The notes under the pieces are model-generated. The model saw nothing but the letters and a program-made list of their open reading frames with translations, did not search any database and was not told the origin of the DNA. Below, piece after piece: positions 1-6,619 of a DNA stretch of 17,641 bases. Origin of the DNA: CAZWXH01 sp964637725 (GTDB taxonomy: Bacteria; Bacillota_I; Bacilli_A; Erysipelotrichales; Coprobacillaceae); NCBI GenBank assembly GCA_964637725.1, contig CAZWXH010000031.1, positions 1-17,641 of the forward strand, in the 5' to 3' direction. Numbering within the stretch: position 1 is the stretch's first letter; each line of letters begins with the position of its first letter. Made by a program: the position numbers and the translations under genes.

Positions 1-8
1 CAAGGAAA

Positions 9-39
9 AAGAATTAAAGGAGATGTCCCTTTAATTCTT
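9..39 (-). terminator. Terminator of the RpiR-type regulator gene
   Basis: A 12-bp perfect stem (AAGAATTAAAGG at 9-20 against its complement at 28-39) with a 7-base loop is followed on the minus strand by a run of T. The stem contains the stop codon of the regulator gene. It looks like a standard intrinsic terminator. Confidence 0.85.
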
Positions 40-838
40 GTAATGATGGATAATATAAACAATAATAACGAATTGACATTAATTCCATAACTGTTAACAA
101 CGCATGTTTTCCAGTTTTACGATTTTGTGCCTTCCCTAAAAGAATCGTATGATCAATAGGGATCTTAATATCGATTTCAGGATTATTCGTGATTAAGATG
201 ATTTTACAACCTGCTTTCTTAAGATATTGAAGAATCTTAGTCCCACTATTTGTAAAGTATCCATTGACTGAAATAATAATCGCAACGCTATCTTTAGTTA
301 ATTCTTTAGCACATTCTAACTGACGAGAAGAATCCATATAAGCCATAGTAAACTTTTCTAACATTAATAAATCTGTTTGAAAATGAAGGGCAGCACTATG
401 TGAAAACTGAATACCAAAGAATGCGACTGATTCACTATCATGAATAAGTCTTAATGAAGCATCTATTTCTTTCCAGTCTAACACTTGAGGCAAAGTAGAG
501 ATATGATGAATAATTTGATTCACATATTCTTGAGTTGCTATTTGTGGAGTGGCTTTCATTTTATCTAAAGGAACGTTAATGAGATTATTAAACTTTTTAT
601 CATTAGAATGAAATGTATAACATTCTTGTTTTAAATGAGCATAGTTTTCATAACCCAAAGCTCTACAAAAACGAGAAATTGTTGCTGGAGACACATAACA
701 TTCACTTGCAAGTTCACTAATACGCATATCTGATATACGATAAAAATTATTTGCCATAAACCAGGCGATATTATAATTAGTATCGTTTTCTGGAGCAGTA
801 TCTAAAAAGATAATTAATCGATAAAATAAGTTTTTCAT
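14..838 (-). CDS. RpiR/MurR-family transcriptional regulator (HTH + SIS domain)
   Basis: This is a 274-residue DNA-binding regulator of the RpiR family. Residues about 1-75 form the HTH_6 domain; the helix-turn-helix is about 40-70 (ISELASECYVSPATISRFCR). Residues about 125-255 are a sugar isomerase (SIS) domain that in this family binds a phosphosugar; the G-x-x-x-S stretch near 142-148 is the usual sugar-phosphate loop region. Length is normal for the family (about 250-290). The start is supported by AGGAG six bases before the ATG. It lies 9 bases behind a lipoprotein gene on the same strand, so the two are probably co-transcribed. RpiR proteins usually control sugar or amino-sugar catabolism, but no such gene is inside the window, so the ligand and targets cannot be named. 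Confidence 0.9.
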   Translation of the reverse strand: MKNLFYRLIIFLDTAPENDTNYNIAWFMANNFYRISDMRISELASECYVSPATISRFCRALGYENYAHLKQECYTFHSNDKKFNNLINVPLDKMKATPQIATQEYVNQIIHHISTLPQVLDWKEIDASLRLIHDSESVAFFGIQFSHSAALHFQTDLLMLEKFTMAYMDSSRQLECAKELTKDSVAIIISVNGYFTNSGTKILQYLKKAGCKIILITNNPEIDIKIPIDHTILLGKAQNRKTGKHALLTVMELMSIRYYCLYYPSLQELKGHLL

Positions 839-847
839 ATATTTCTC

Positions 848-1204
848 CTATTCCTTAACATATTCACCTGCTAATGATGTCTTTAAGTAACTCATACCTT
901 CTGTTTCCTCAATTATAACTTTATCTTTCTTTAAAGTAAATCTTAAAGAATAACCATCTTCTAAGGGTGCAGAAACAGCCGTTGTTTTATTCTTGTAATC
1001 AGCATAATTTTGATCTTTTTTACCTTGGTATTCAAAAGTATAATAAAAACCATCAACATAATCATTCTCTAATTCAATCGTTAATGCAATATTATCTTTA
1101 TTATATATTCCCTCCCATATAAGGGGTGCCTTATCTTCTATTGGTTCTTTTGTTTGACAGCCAACAAGCATCAAACAAAACATCACAATCATCATTTTTT
1201 TCAT
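848..1204 (-). CDS. Small putative lipoprotein, function unknown
   Basis: This 118-residue protein has a short N-terminal hydrophobic segment ending in a lipobox (LVGC, Cys16). It should be exported, cleaved before Cys16, lipidated and held on the outer face of the membrane. The rest is hydrophilic and looks beta-rich, with no motif I recognise. A start-proximal AGGTGA serves as ribosome binding site. It is the first gene of a probable two-gene unit with the RpiR-type regulator 9 bases downstream, and a candidate promoter lies at 1285-1313. Lipoprotein identity is well supported by the signal; the function is not known. Confidence 0.8.
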   Translation of the reverse strand: MKKMMIVMFCLMLVGCQTKEPIEDKAPLIWEGIYNKDNIALTIELENDYVDGFYYTFEYQGKKDQNYADYKNKTTAVSAPLEDGYSLRFTLKKDKVIIEETEGMSYLKTSLAGEYVKE

Positions 1205-1284
1205 TTTATCACCTAATAATACTATAACCTATATTAATCAAGAAATCACATATTTTTTTACATTTCTCTATAAATATATCCATA

Positions 1285-1313
1285 AATATGTAATATACTA
1301 TTGTTGTAGTCAA
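1285..1313 (-). promoter_or_regulatory. Candidate promoter of the lipoprotein-RpiR unit
   Basis: On the minus strand TTGACT (1308-1313) is separated by 17 bases from CATATT (1285-1290). The -35 is good and the -10 is weak. The -35 lies inside the left arm of an inverted repeat (GTAGTCA at 1306-1312 and its complement at 1339-1345). Confidence 0.45.
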
Positions 1314-1376
1314 AAAACATTTGTTTTCCCTTCAAATATGACTACTTCATGATATCCTTTCTAAAACTAGATATCA
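1306..1376. repeat. Two tandem inverted repeats upstream of the lipoprotein-RpiR promoter
   Basis: GTAGTCA (1306-1312) pairs with TGACTAC (1339-1345), and TGATATC (1350-1356) pairs with GATATCA (1370-1376). Both have 7-bp perfect arms. The first overlaps the candidate -35 of the lipoprotein-RpiR unit, so it could be an operator. Seven-base arms can occur by chance in such AT-rich DNA. Confidence 0.35.
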
Positions 1377-1380
1377 AACC

Positions 1381-1415
1381 AAAAACAGATAAGGACTCCC
1401 ACCTTATCTGTTTTT
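1381..1415. terminator. Terminator after the surface protein gene
   Basis: A 14-bp perfect stem (AAAAACAGATAAGG at 1381-1394 with its complement at 1402-1415) has a 7-base loop and T-runs on both sides, so it could act in both directions. The stop codon of the minus-strand surface protein lies in the stem. Confidence 0.85.
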
Positions 1416-2225
1416 ATGTTTTAATGATTTCTTAACAATTATCACTGTTATATAAGTGAATACAACTAACAGTAAACCACCATATATATATTGATTCATA
1501 TTATCTTGCGGTGGTTTGATTTCTACAATTTTATCATGATTAGCTTGAGACATAGTTTTTTGCCATATTGGATATAATCTGACGGTATGATTTGGCATTA
1601 TAAAAACATCATGTTCGCGATAAATTTGACCTTTCCCTTTTTCATTTTGACACCAACCTAAAAATTGATATCCCTGTTTATTCAGATTAATATCTCTCTT
1701 TAAAAAAACATAATCGTTTTTATGAAACTTATTTTTATATTCCTGTCTATTCTCTAAACCACTAACATAACTTAATAAATACTCTTTTTCATAAAATCCA
1801 ATATTATTTTGATAAGTATTGGAAAATGGTTTCATGATTTGACTCTTTATCTTTTTTCCATTGTAATACGTAAAACGATTACCATTCTGGTTTGATTCAA
1901 CTAATTTTGTTGGTTCATAATCAACAAGTTCCTCACTCATCACATAATAACTTTCTTTAATATTGGTAATAAGAAACTCATAATAACCTGTATCATCAGT
2001 ATTTGTCTTTGCGATTAAATTATGGCCTTGCCATAATTCTAATTTAAGTTCTGTTACTTTAAGATTATCTGATAACATAACTCCACTTCTATCTTCATCA
2101 ACAAAAGCATAACCATATATTAGAAAACCTTCTTTTTGTTCATCTAGAATTGAAGCAGAAACAGACAGTAATGAACTTATAAAACAACTAAAGATAACAC
2201 CAATATATATCCATCGCTTTATCAT
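1404..2225 (-). CDS. Membrane-anchored surface protein with SdrD-B-like and InlB-type repeat domains
   Basis: This 273-residue exported protein has a signal peptide at about 1-24 (cleavage probably after SVSA). Residues about 35-145 resemble a SdrD/Cna B-type (prealbumin-like) domain: GYAFVDEDRSG, then KLELWQGHNLIAKTNTDDTG followed by YYEF. Residues about 148-222 resemble one InlB B / Listeria-Bacteroides repeat (the QGYQFLGWC and VRLYPIW signature). A single membrane helix at about 247-265 with a basic tail anchors the C-terminus. There is no LPxTG motif, so it is membrane-held rather than sortase-linked. It is a stand-alone gene with terminators on both sides. An adhesion or surface-structure role is inferred from the domains. 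AGGATG lies rather far (about 11 bases) from the ATG, so the start is less firm than for its neighbours. Confidence 0.75.
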   Translation of the reverse strand: MIKRWIYIGVIFSCFISSLLSVSASILDEQKEGFLIYGYAFVDEDRSGVMLSDNLKVTELKLELWQGHNLIAKTNTDDTGYYEFLITNIKESYYVMSEELVDYEPTKLVESNQNGNRFTYYNGKKIKSQIMKPFSNTYQNNIGFYEKEYLLSYVSGLENRQEYKNKFHKNDYVFLKRDINLNKQGYQFLGWCQNEKGKGQIYREHDVFIMPNHTVRLYPIWQKTMSQANHDKIVEIKPPQDNMNQYIYGGLLLVVFTYITVIIVKKSLKHKNR

Positions 2226-2271
2226 ATATGTTTCACATCCTGTTTAAAGGCTTTCCAGCACCTATTATTTT

Positions 2272-2285
2272 ATGCATATATGCAT
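2272..2285. repeat. 14-bp perfect palindrome upstream of the surface protein gene
   Basis: ATGCATATATGCAT is self-complementary over 14 bases and lies 47 bases before the surface protein start, in its likely promoter zone. It could be a protein binding site; the sequence alone cannot confirm this. Confidence 0.4.
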
Positions 2286-2308
2286 TTGAGATTCTATAAA
2301 GCCATAAT

Positions 2309-2340
2309 AAAAGAATAATCACTTGTGCGATTATTCTTTT
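2309..2340 (-). terminator. Terminator of the HAD / small protein / M19 unit
   Basis: AAAAGAATAATC (2309-2320) pairs with its complement at 2329-2340 over 12 bp, with an 8-base loop and a T-run on the minus strand. It lies 7 bases after the M19 stop codon. Confidence 0.85.
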
Positions 2341-2347
2341 ATATTGT

Positions 2348-3337
2348 CTATTTAAGTACTTTTTTGTAGAGATTTAAAACATTCTTATAAAAGATTTTTT
2401 CTATTTCTGCTTCATTAAAACCTGCTTGATATAATGCTTTTTCTAACAAGGGCATATAAGAAGCATCCTTGAGTTCAAGATTTTGAGGAATTCCATCAAA
2501 ATCACTCCCCAATCCTATACAATCAATTCCTCCAACATCTTTAATATGTTGAATATGTTTTACAATATCTTCAATACAAGACTTAGCATCTTCAGCCTTA
2601 CTTTCTTTTAAAAATCCAGCTGCATAATTAATTCCCATCACGCCACCACGCTTTGATAAATTGATAATCATATCATCCGTTAAATTACGAGCATGATCAC
2701 ATTGTGTTCTCGCATTAGAATGAGTTGCTACAAAAGGCTTGGTCGTATATTTTAAAACATCATAAAAACCAGCATCAGATAAATGTGAAACATCTATCAT
2801 AATTCCTAGCCTTTCACATTCTTGTACATATTGAATACCAAACTCAGTCAATCCGTTAATCGTATCACAAACATGATAACCGTGACTTTCATCATTCATA
2901 TCAAAGTTAGGAAATCCGATTTGATTAGGATAATTCCAAGTCAATGTAATCATCCTCACTCCTAGTCGATAATAATTTCTAAGAAAAGCCAAATCATTAT
3001 GAACAACGGCCCCCTCTTCAAGTGTTAATAAAGCACTCATTATTCCTTTGTTCATATTATTTATAATATCATCATAACAATAAACAACATCAATGATATC
3101 CTTGTTTTTATCTATTTCTAAATAAAAAGTATCAATTAGATGTTGAACATGAGTCAGTGGTTCTTCTGTTCCTTGAAGATTTGTGAACATCGCAAAATTC
3201 TGTAAAAGATAATCAGCTTGTTTCATCTTATTCAAGCTTATATTTAAATGATTATCTCTTAAGTTTATATCTTTTCCTTCACTTAATAAACGATTTATTT
3301 CATAAATCGTATCACAATGCATATCAATAACTTTCAT
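2348..3337 (-). CDS. Membrane dipeptidase (peptidase M19, renal-dipeptidase family)
   Basis: This 329-residue zinc dipeptidase has a TIM-barrel amidohydrolase fold and cleaves dipeptides, in this family often with broad or D-residue tolerance. The metal-site motifs are all present: DMHCD (H7, D9), LEEG (E108), DVSHLSD (H185), ATHSNAR (H206) and GSDFDG (D279/D281). There is no signal peptide, so it is probably cytoplasmic despite the family name. Length matches bacterial M19 enzymes (about 310-330). GGGAGG five bases before the ATG supports the start. It is the last gene of a minus-strand unit after a HAD phosphatase and an 80-residue unknown protein, and ends at a strong terminator. With the M18 aminopeptidase and permease further right it suggests peptide use, though that link is inference. 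Confidence 0.93.
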   Translation of the reverse strand: MKVIDMHCDTIYEINRLLSEGKDINLRDNHLNISLNKMKQADYLLQNFAMFTNLQGTEEPLTHVQHLIDTFYLEIDKNKDIIDVVYCYDDIINNMNKGIMSALLTLEEGAVVHNDLAFLRNYYRLGVRMITLTWNYPNQIGFPNFDMNDESHGYHVCDTINGLTEFGIQYVQECERLGIMIDVSHLSDAGFYDVLKYTTKPFVATHSNARTQCDHARNLTDDMIINLSKRGGVMGINYAAGFLKESKAEDAKSCIEDIVKHIQHIKDVGGIDCIGLGSDFDGIPQNLELKDASYMPLLEKALYQAGFNEAEIEKIFYKNVLNLYKKVLK

Positions 3338-3347
3338 GTATGCCTCC

Positions 3348-3590
3348 CTAAAAGTTTATATCTTTATTCTGGTAATCCTTAGTAAGTTCTTGAGTTTCCT
3401 TAAGCCAAAGAATTGCTTCTTCTAATTCATCTTTTTCAATATCTTCAATAATTTGAAATGTTGCCAACTGACAAACATCATAAATACTTTGCCACAATAA
3501 ATCAAAGTCTCCTGTTTGATCATCTGCTTTTTCACTAACTTCATAAGCATACATTTCATGTGCTTTTACAATTGCTTCCTCTTTAGTCAT
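3348..3590 (-). CDS. Small acidic protein, function unknown
   Basis: This 80-residue protein is acidic and predicted to be mainly helical (MTKEEAIVKAHEMYAYEVSE at the start). It has no membrane segment and no family that I recognise. It is convincingly a gene: AAGGAG stands seven bases before its ATG, its start overlaps the HAD stop codon by 8 bases (translational coupling), and the M19 gene begins 10 bases after it. Its place between the two enzymes suggests a shared transcript but says little about its role. Confidence 0.75.
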   Translation of the reverse strand: MTKEEAIVKAHEMYAYEVSEKADDQTGDFDLLWQSIYDVCQLATFQIIEDIEKDELEEAILWLKETQELTKDYQNKDINF

Positions 3591-4377
3591 TATACTTCTC
3601 CTTTTCCTTATTTATGAGTTTTAAATATACACAAGCATTATAGATCCCATCTTCATCAATTGAAGATGTCACATAGCTAGCAAGCGCTTTTAGCTTGGGA
3701 TTCCCTTGTCCCATCGCAATAGAATATTTTGCATGTCTGAACATTTCCATATCATTCAATGAATCACCAAATGCGATAAAATCTTTTATATGATACATAT
3801 CTAGTAATATTTGAATTCCAGTTGCTTTTGAAATACCGGCAATCGTAATATCGGCATATGTTGATTCACCAGGTAATACTTCTACTCCTTCTACTGCATA
3901 AAAAGGTGCATAGTCATAACCTTTAGGTCCATAGACAATCATTGCATCCACTTCTTGACCAACATATTTTCCTACCTCAGGTATAATATTATTAAAAAAG
4001 CGTTGAGACTCTAAAACATATTCATCTGCTTCTTTAGAAATGACTCTTGGTCTTGCTTTTAAGACGACCGCAAAATCATGTTGTTTAGCGATTTCTAAAG
4101 TTTGAATAATAGATTGAGGGGATAAAGATGTATGAAATAATGAATTTAATTCTTTATCATAAACATCTTGTCCATTATTACAAACAAATCCATCAAAATC
4201 GAATTGTTCGATGAGTGAAGTTCTTTTAAAAGAATCAAACCCTCTTCCTGAAGAAAGAACAATCTTATATCCCGCATCTTTTAATAAATGAAGTGCCTTC
4301 CATGTTGAAGCACATACTTGATGATTTACATTATCCTGTAAAGTTCCATCAATATCAAAACATAACATTTCTTTCAT
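3583..4377 (-). CDS. Cof-type HAD-IIB phosphatase
   Basis: This 264-residue member of the haloacid dehalogenase superfamily, subfamily IIB (Cof/YidA type), dephosphorylates small phosphorylated metabolites such as sugar phosphates or flavin nucleotides. All four motifs are visible: motif I FDIDGT (nucleophile D8, acid/base D10), motif II LSSGR (about 41-45), motif III GISKATG (K184) and motif IV FGDSLND (D205, D209). The frame stays open upstream to 4464, but that extension would cover the promoter and the start of the divergent hydrolase gene. ATG at 4375-4377, with AAGGAG seven bases before it, is the better start. First gene of a three-gene unit. The substrate cannot be told from sequence. 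Confidence 0.9.
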   Translation of the reverse strand: MKEMLCFDIDGTLQDNVNHQVCASTWKALHLLKDAGYKIVLSSGRGFDSFKRTSLIEQFDFDGFVCNNGQDVYDKELNSLFHTSLSPQSIIQTLEIAKQHDFAVVLKARPRVISKEADEYVLESQRFFNNIIPEVGKYVGQEVDAMIVYGPKGYDYAPFYAVEGVEVLPGESTYADITIAGISKATGIQILLDMYHIKDFIAFGDSLNDMEMFRHAKYSIAMGQGNPKLKALASYVTSSIDEDGIYNACVYLKLINKEKEKYND

Positions 4378-4395
4378 AAACATTCTCCTTGAATG

Positions 4396-4443
4396 TATTA
4401 TACAAGAATTTATATGTTTTTGACACAATTTTGTTGTATAATA
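4396..4443. promoter_or_regulatory. Divergent promoter region between HAD phosphatase and hydrolase genes
   Basis: A consensus -10 TATAAT occurs on each strand: 4397-4402 for the minus-strand HAD unit and 4437-4442 for the plus-strand hydrolase. Each sits in the same 10-base word TTGTATAATA, forming an inverted repeat (4396-4405 and 4434-4443). Neither has a clear -35 at 17 bases. The plus-strand transcript would have a leader of only about 15 bases. Confidence 0.6.
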
Positions 4444-4462
4444 AGAAAAAGAAGGTGAAAGC

Positions 4463-5371
4463 ATGAAAGAACATATTGTTATTGAATCACAGTTTGATAA
4501 ACTTCCTTTAGATACAATTATTATAAATCCTAGTCACCCTAAAGGAATTATCCAATTCTCACATGGTATGTGTGAACACAAGGAAAGATATTTTGATTTT
4601 ATGGGGTATCTTTGTAAACAAGGTTATGTATGTATTATTCATGATCATCGTGGTCATGGTAAAAGTGTATACCACAAAGATGATCTAGGTTTCTTCTATG
4701 AAAATGGACACAAAGGGATTGTTGAAGATTTACATCAATTAAGTTTATTCATTAAAGAAAGATATCCAAATATACCCCTCTATCTTTTTGGACATAGTAT
4801 GGGTTCATTAGTTGTTCGATGTTATCTTAAAAAATATGATCAAGATATTCAAGGATTATGTGTTTGTGGAAGTCCAAGTCAAAACCCTGCTTCAAAGATG
4901 GGTATTCAACTTGCAAGAATGATATCTCGCTTTAAAAATGATCATCATCGATCTTCATTTATTCATAAGATTAGTTTTGGTTCTTTTAATAAAGCATTTG
5001 GAAATATTGAAAACAGTTGGATTTCAAGTGATCAAGAAATCGTTGATGCTTATAATAAAAATCCTTTATGTCATTTTACGTTTACAACGAATGGTTTTGA
5101 ATCATTGTTTCAATTAATGGAAGAGACTTATTCAGTTACAGGTTGGAATGTTTGTAATCCTCATATCCCTATTCTATTTATTGCTGGAAAACAAGATCCT
5201 TGTATTATCAATGTTCAAAAGTTTAATGAAGCTGTAGATTTTATAAAACAAAGAGGATACACAAATGTTTCTGCTCATCTATTTGATGCAATGAGACATG
5301 AAATACTTAATGAATTAGAACATCAAAAAGTTTATGACTATATATGTAAAACAATAAACTCTTGGCAATAG
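4463..5371 (+). CDS. Alpha/beta hydrolase, S33 serine-aminopeptidase / monoacylglycerol-lipase type
   Basis: This 302-residue alpha/beta hydrolase resembles the Hydrolase_4 / lysophospholipase-like group. The nucleophile elbow is GHSMG (S112), the acid is probably D245 in GKQDP, and the histidine is H279 in AMRHE. HDHRGHGKS (about 60-68), following the oxyanion-hole strand, is typical of monoacylglycerol lipases. There is no signal peptide or membrane helix, so it is probably cytoplasmic. It likely hydrolyses an acyl ester such as a monoglyceride or lysophospholipid, but the substrate is not certain. GAAGGTGA lies just before the ATG. It is a single-gene unit with its own promoter and a terminator that begins inside the coding end. 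Confidence 0.88.
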   Translation: MKEHIVIESQFDKLPLDTIIINPSHPKGIIQFSHGMCEHKERYFDFMGYLCKQGYVCIIHDHRGHGKSVYHKDDLGFFYENGHKGIVEDLHQLSLFIKERYPNIPLYLFGHSMGSLVVRCYLKKYDQDIQGLCVCGSPSQNPASKMGIQLARMISRFKNDHHRSSFIHKISFGSFNKAFGNIENSWISSDQEIVDAYNKNPLCHFTFTTNGFESLFQLMEETYSVTGWNVCNPHIPILFIAGKQDPCIINVQKFNEAVDFIKQRGYTNVSAHLFDAMRHEILNELEHQKVYDYICKTINSWQ

Positions 5372-5385
5372 TCCAAGAGTTTTTT
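5356..5385 (+). terminator. Terminator of the hydrolase gene
   Basis: AAACTCTTGG (5356-5365) pairs with its complement (5373-5382) over 10 bp, with a 7-base loop and six T. It contains the hydrolase stop codon and abuts the stop of the convergent gene at 5384, so it may serve both. Confidence 0.85.
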
Positions 5386-6031
5386 AACGTGGTAATATAT
5401 TTTGATATCTTTTTAAGATAAATTGATCATCAAAGTTTTCATCTAAATATTCCGCCACTTGATTATGGGCTGGAACACTCATTTGTCTTTGATAAGAACG
5501 ACCTAGTGCTAATGCTGATAAAGCCATATCATAACATAAGAATATCGCAAAGAGATAAGTGAGAAGTTTTCCTGCTTTCACTGGAATCTTTTCAATATGC
5601 GTAGAGAGAAAGGGATATATATTTTGAACCCAAACAACCGCAATTAAGCCCCAGAAAAAACAAAACAAGAGATTAACGCGACCATCTATATTAAAGGCAA
5701 TATCACTATAATCCCAAAAGCGGACTCCAAACATATATTCTCCAACAAGACTACAAGCATATTCATAGATACCTCCAGCAATTGTTCCTACCATAAAGAT
5801 AGATAAATCTCTTTTGCCTTCCATACGATGTAGAATAACTGTTAATAAAACAGTTCCTAGCCCCCATATAATTGAGAATTGTCCATAAACCAAACTACTT
5901 CTACTCATTAATTTCCCCATCGTGAAATAACACCAAACCATTTCTACCATGGCTCCAATAAATGAACAACTTAAAAATATCCAAAATAATTTATATGGAT
6001 TATAACCTTTCGCAAAGACCTTAATATTCAT
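5384..6031 (-). CDS. Multi-pass membrane protein of the PF06541 (putative ABC-transporter type IV / CmpB-like) family
   Basis: This 215-residue membrane protein has about five or six hydrophobic helices. The segment FWDYSDIAFNIDGRVNLLFC (about residues 123-142 of this start) is the hallmark I associate with PF06541, annotated as a putative ABC-transporter permease although its transport role is not shown. No ATPase gene is nearby. The frame is open to a TTG at 6080-6082, but that codon is part of the -35 box; ATG at 6029-6031 with GGGGGA five bases upstream is the likely start. It is transcribed alone from the promoter at 6054-6082 and converges on the hydrolase gene. Confidence 0.75.
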   Translation of the reverse strand: MNIKVFAKGYNPYKLFWIFLSCSFIGAMVEMVWCYFTMGKLMSRSSLVYGQFSIIWGLGTVLLTVILHRMEGKRDLSIFMVGTIAGGIYEYACSLVGEYMFGVRFWDYSDIAFNIDGRVNLLFCFFWGLIAVVWVQNIYPFLSTHIEKIPVKAGKLLTYLFAIFLCYDMALSALALGRSYQRQMSVPAHNQVAEYLDENFDDQFILKRYQNILPR

Positions 6032-6053
6032 GAACATCCCCCACTTTTGACAT

Positions 6054-6082
6054 AATATACCACTTTTCTTATGTATATTCAA
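6054..6082 (-). promoter_or_regulatory. Promoter of the PF06541-type membrane protein
   Basis: On the minus strand TTGAAT (6077-6082), 17 bases, then TATATT (6054-6059) makes a clear sigma-A-type promoter, 23 bases before the chosen start. It shows that longer versions of the protein starting at 6082 are not made. Confidence 0.7.
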
Positions 6083-6083
6083 A

Positions 6084-6116
6084 CAAAAGAAGAACTTGCA
6101 TTAAAATGTAAGTTCT
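6084..6116 (-). terminator. Terminator of nrdDG
   Basis: On the minus strand AGAACTT (complement of 6110-6116) pairs with AAGTTCT (complement of 6091-6097), extended by three more pairs after one mismatch, then a T-rich tail. It overlaps the nrdG stop codon. Confidence 0.7.
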
Positions 6117-6619
6117 CCATATTTATTTATTTTTTGTTCAACCACTTGATTGTGTTTTAATGATTCTTTAATATTAATAATTCTTTGATTAGATGAACCA
6201 CGGTACAACAAAGATAGTTGTTTTAAAGATTCTATAAAACGACCATCAATCAGGATATCACAAAGTGATAAAAGTTCTTTTTCTTTATCACCTAACTTAA
6301 GAATATCTTCAAAAGTATAACCACTATAAATTATCACATGGAGGTTTCGCTTTTTTAGTTTTTTGACCAGATCGATTAATGGCTCACATTGAATAAAAGG
6401 TTCACCACCAGATAACGTTACACCGTCCAATAAAGGATTATTATCAATATCCTTAATAATATCATCTGTATCTTCGATAACTCCTGAGTTTATATCATGA
6501 CTACTGGGATTATGACAACCAAGACAGTGATGAGGGCAACCTTGCGTAAAGACAGCGTATCTTAATCCTGGACCATCGACAATCGAATCATGCGTCTTAC
6601 CATATAATCTAATCTTCAT
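6101..6619 (-). CDS. nrdG: Anaerobic ribonucleoside-triphosphate reductase activating protein
   Basis: This 172-residue radical-SAM enzyme uses a 4Fe-4S cluster and S-adenosylmethionine to create the glycyl radical on NrdD. The cluster motif CX3CX2C is at C28, C32 and C35 (QGCPHHCLGCHNP), and the SAM-binding GGEP is at 71-74. The opening residues up to DGPGLR also match NrdG. Length is usual (about 155-180). Its start overlaps the nrdD stop region by 11 bases, so the two are translationally coupled and made together. A terminator follows directly. Confidence 0.96.
   Translation of the reverse strand: MKIRLYGKTHDSIVDGPGLRYAVFTQGCPHHCLGCHNPSSHDINSGVIEDTDDIIKDIDNNPLLDGVTLSGGEPFIQCEPLIDLVKKLKKRNLHVIIYSGYTFEDILKLGDKEKELLSLCDILIDGRFIESLKQLSLLYRGSSNQRIINIKESLKHNQVVEQKINKYGELTF

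Noticed and set aside
1205..1403. Riboswitch or T-box leader before the lipoprotein gene
   Set aside because: Only short repeats are present; no T-box, antiterminator or known riboswitch core could be recognised.
1404..1500. LPxTG sortase signal at the surface protein C-terminus
   Set aside because: The C-terminal region before the helix reads IKPPQDNMNQ; no LPxTG-like motif exists.
4420..4442. TTGACA plus TATAAT as a standard promoter for the hydrolase gene
   Set aside because: The spacing is only 11 bases, far short of 16-18, so the TTGACA cannot be its -35 in the usual way.
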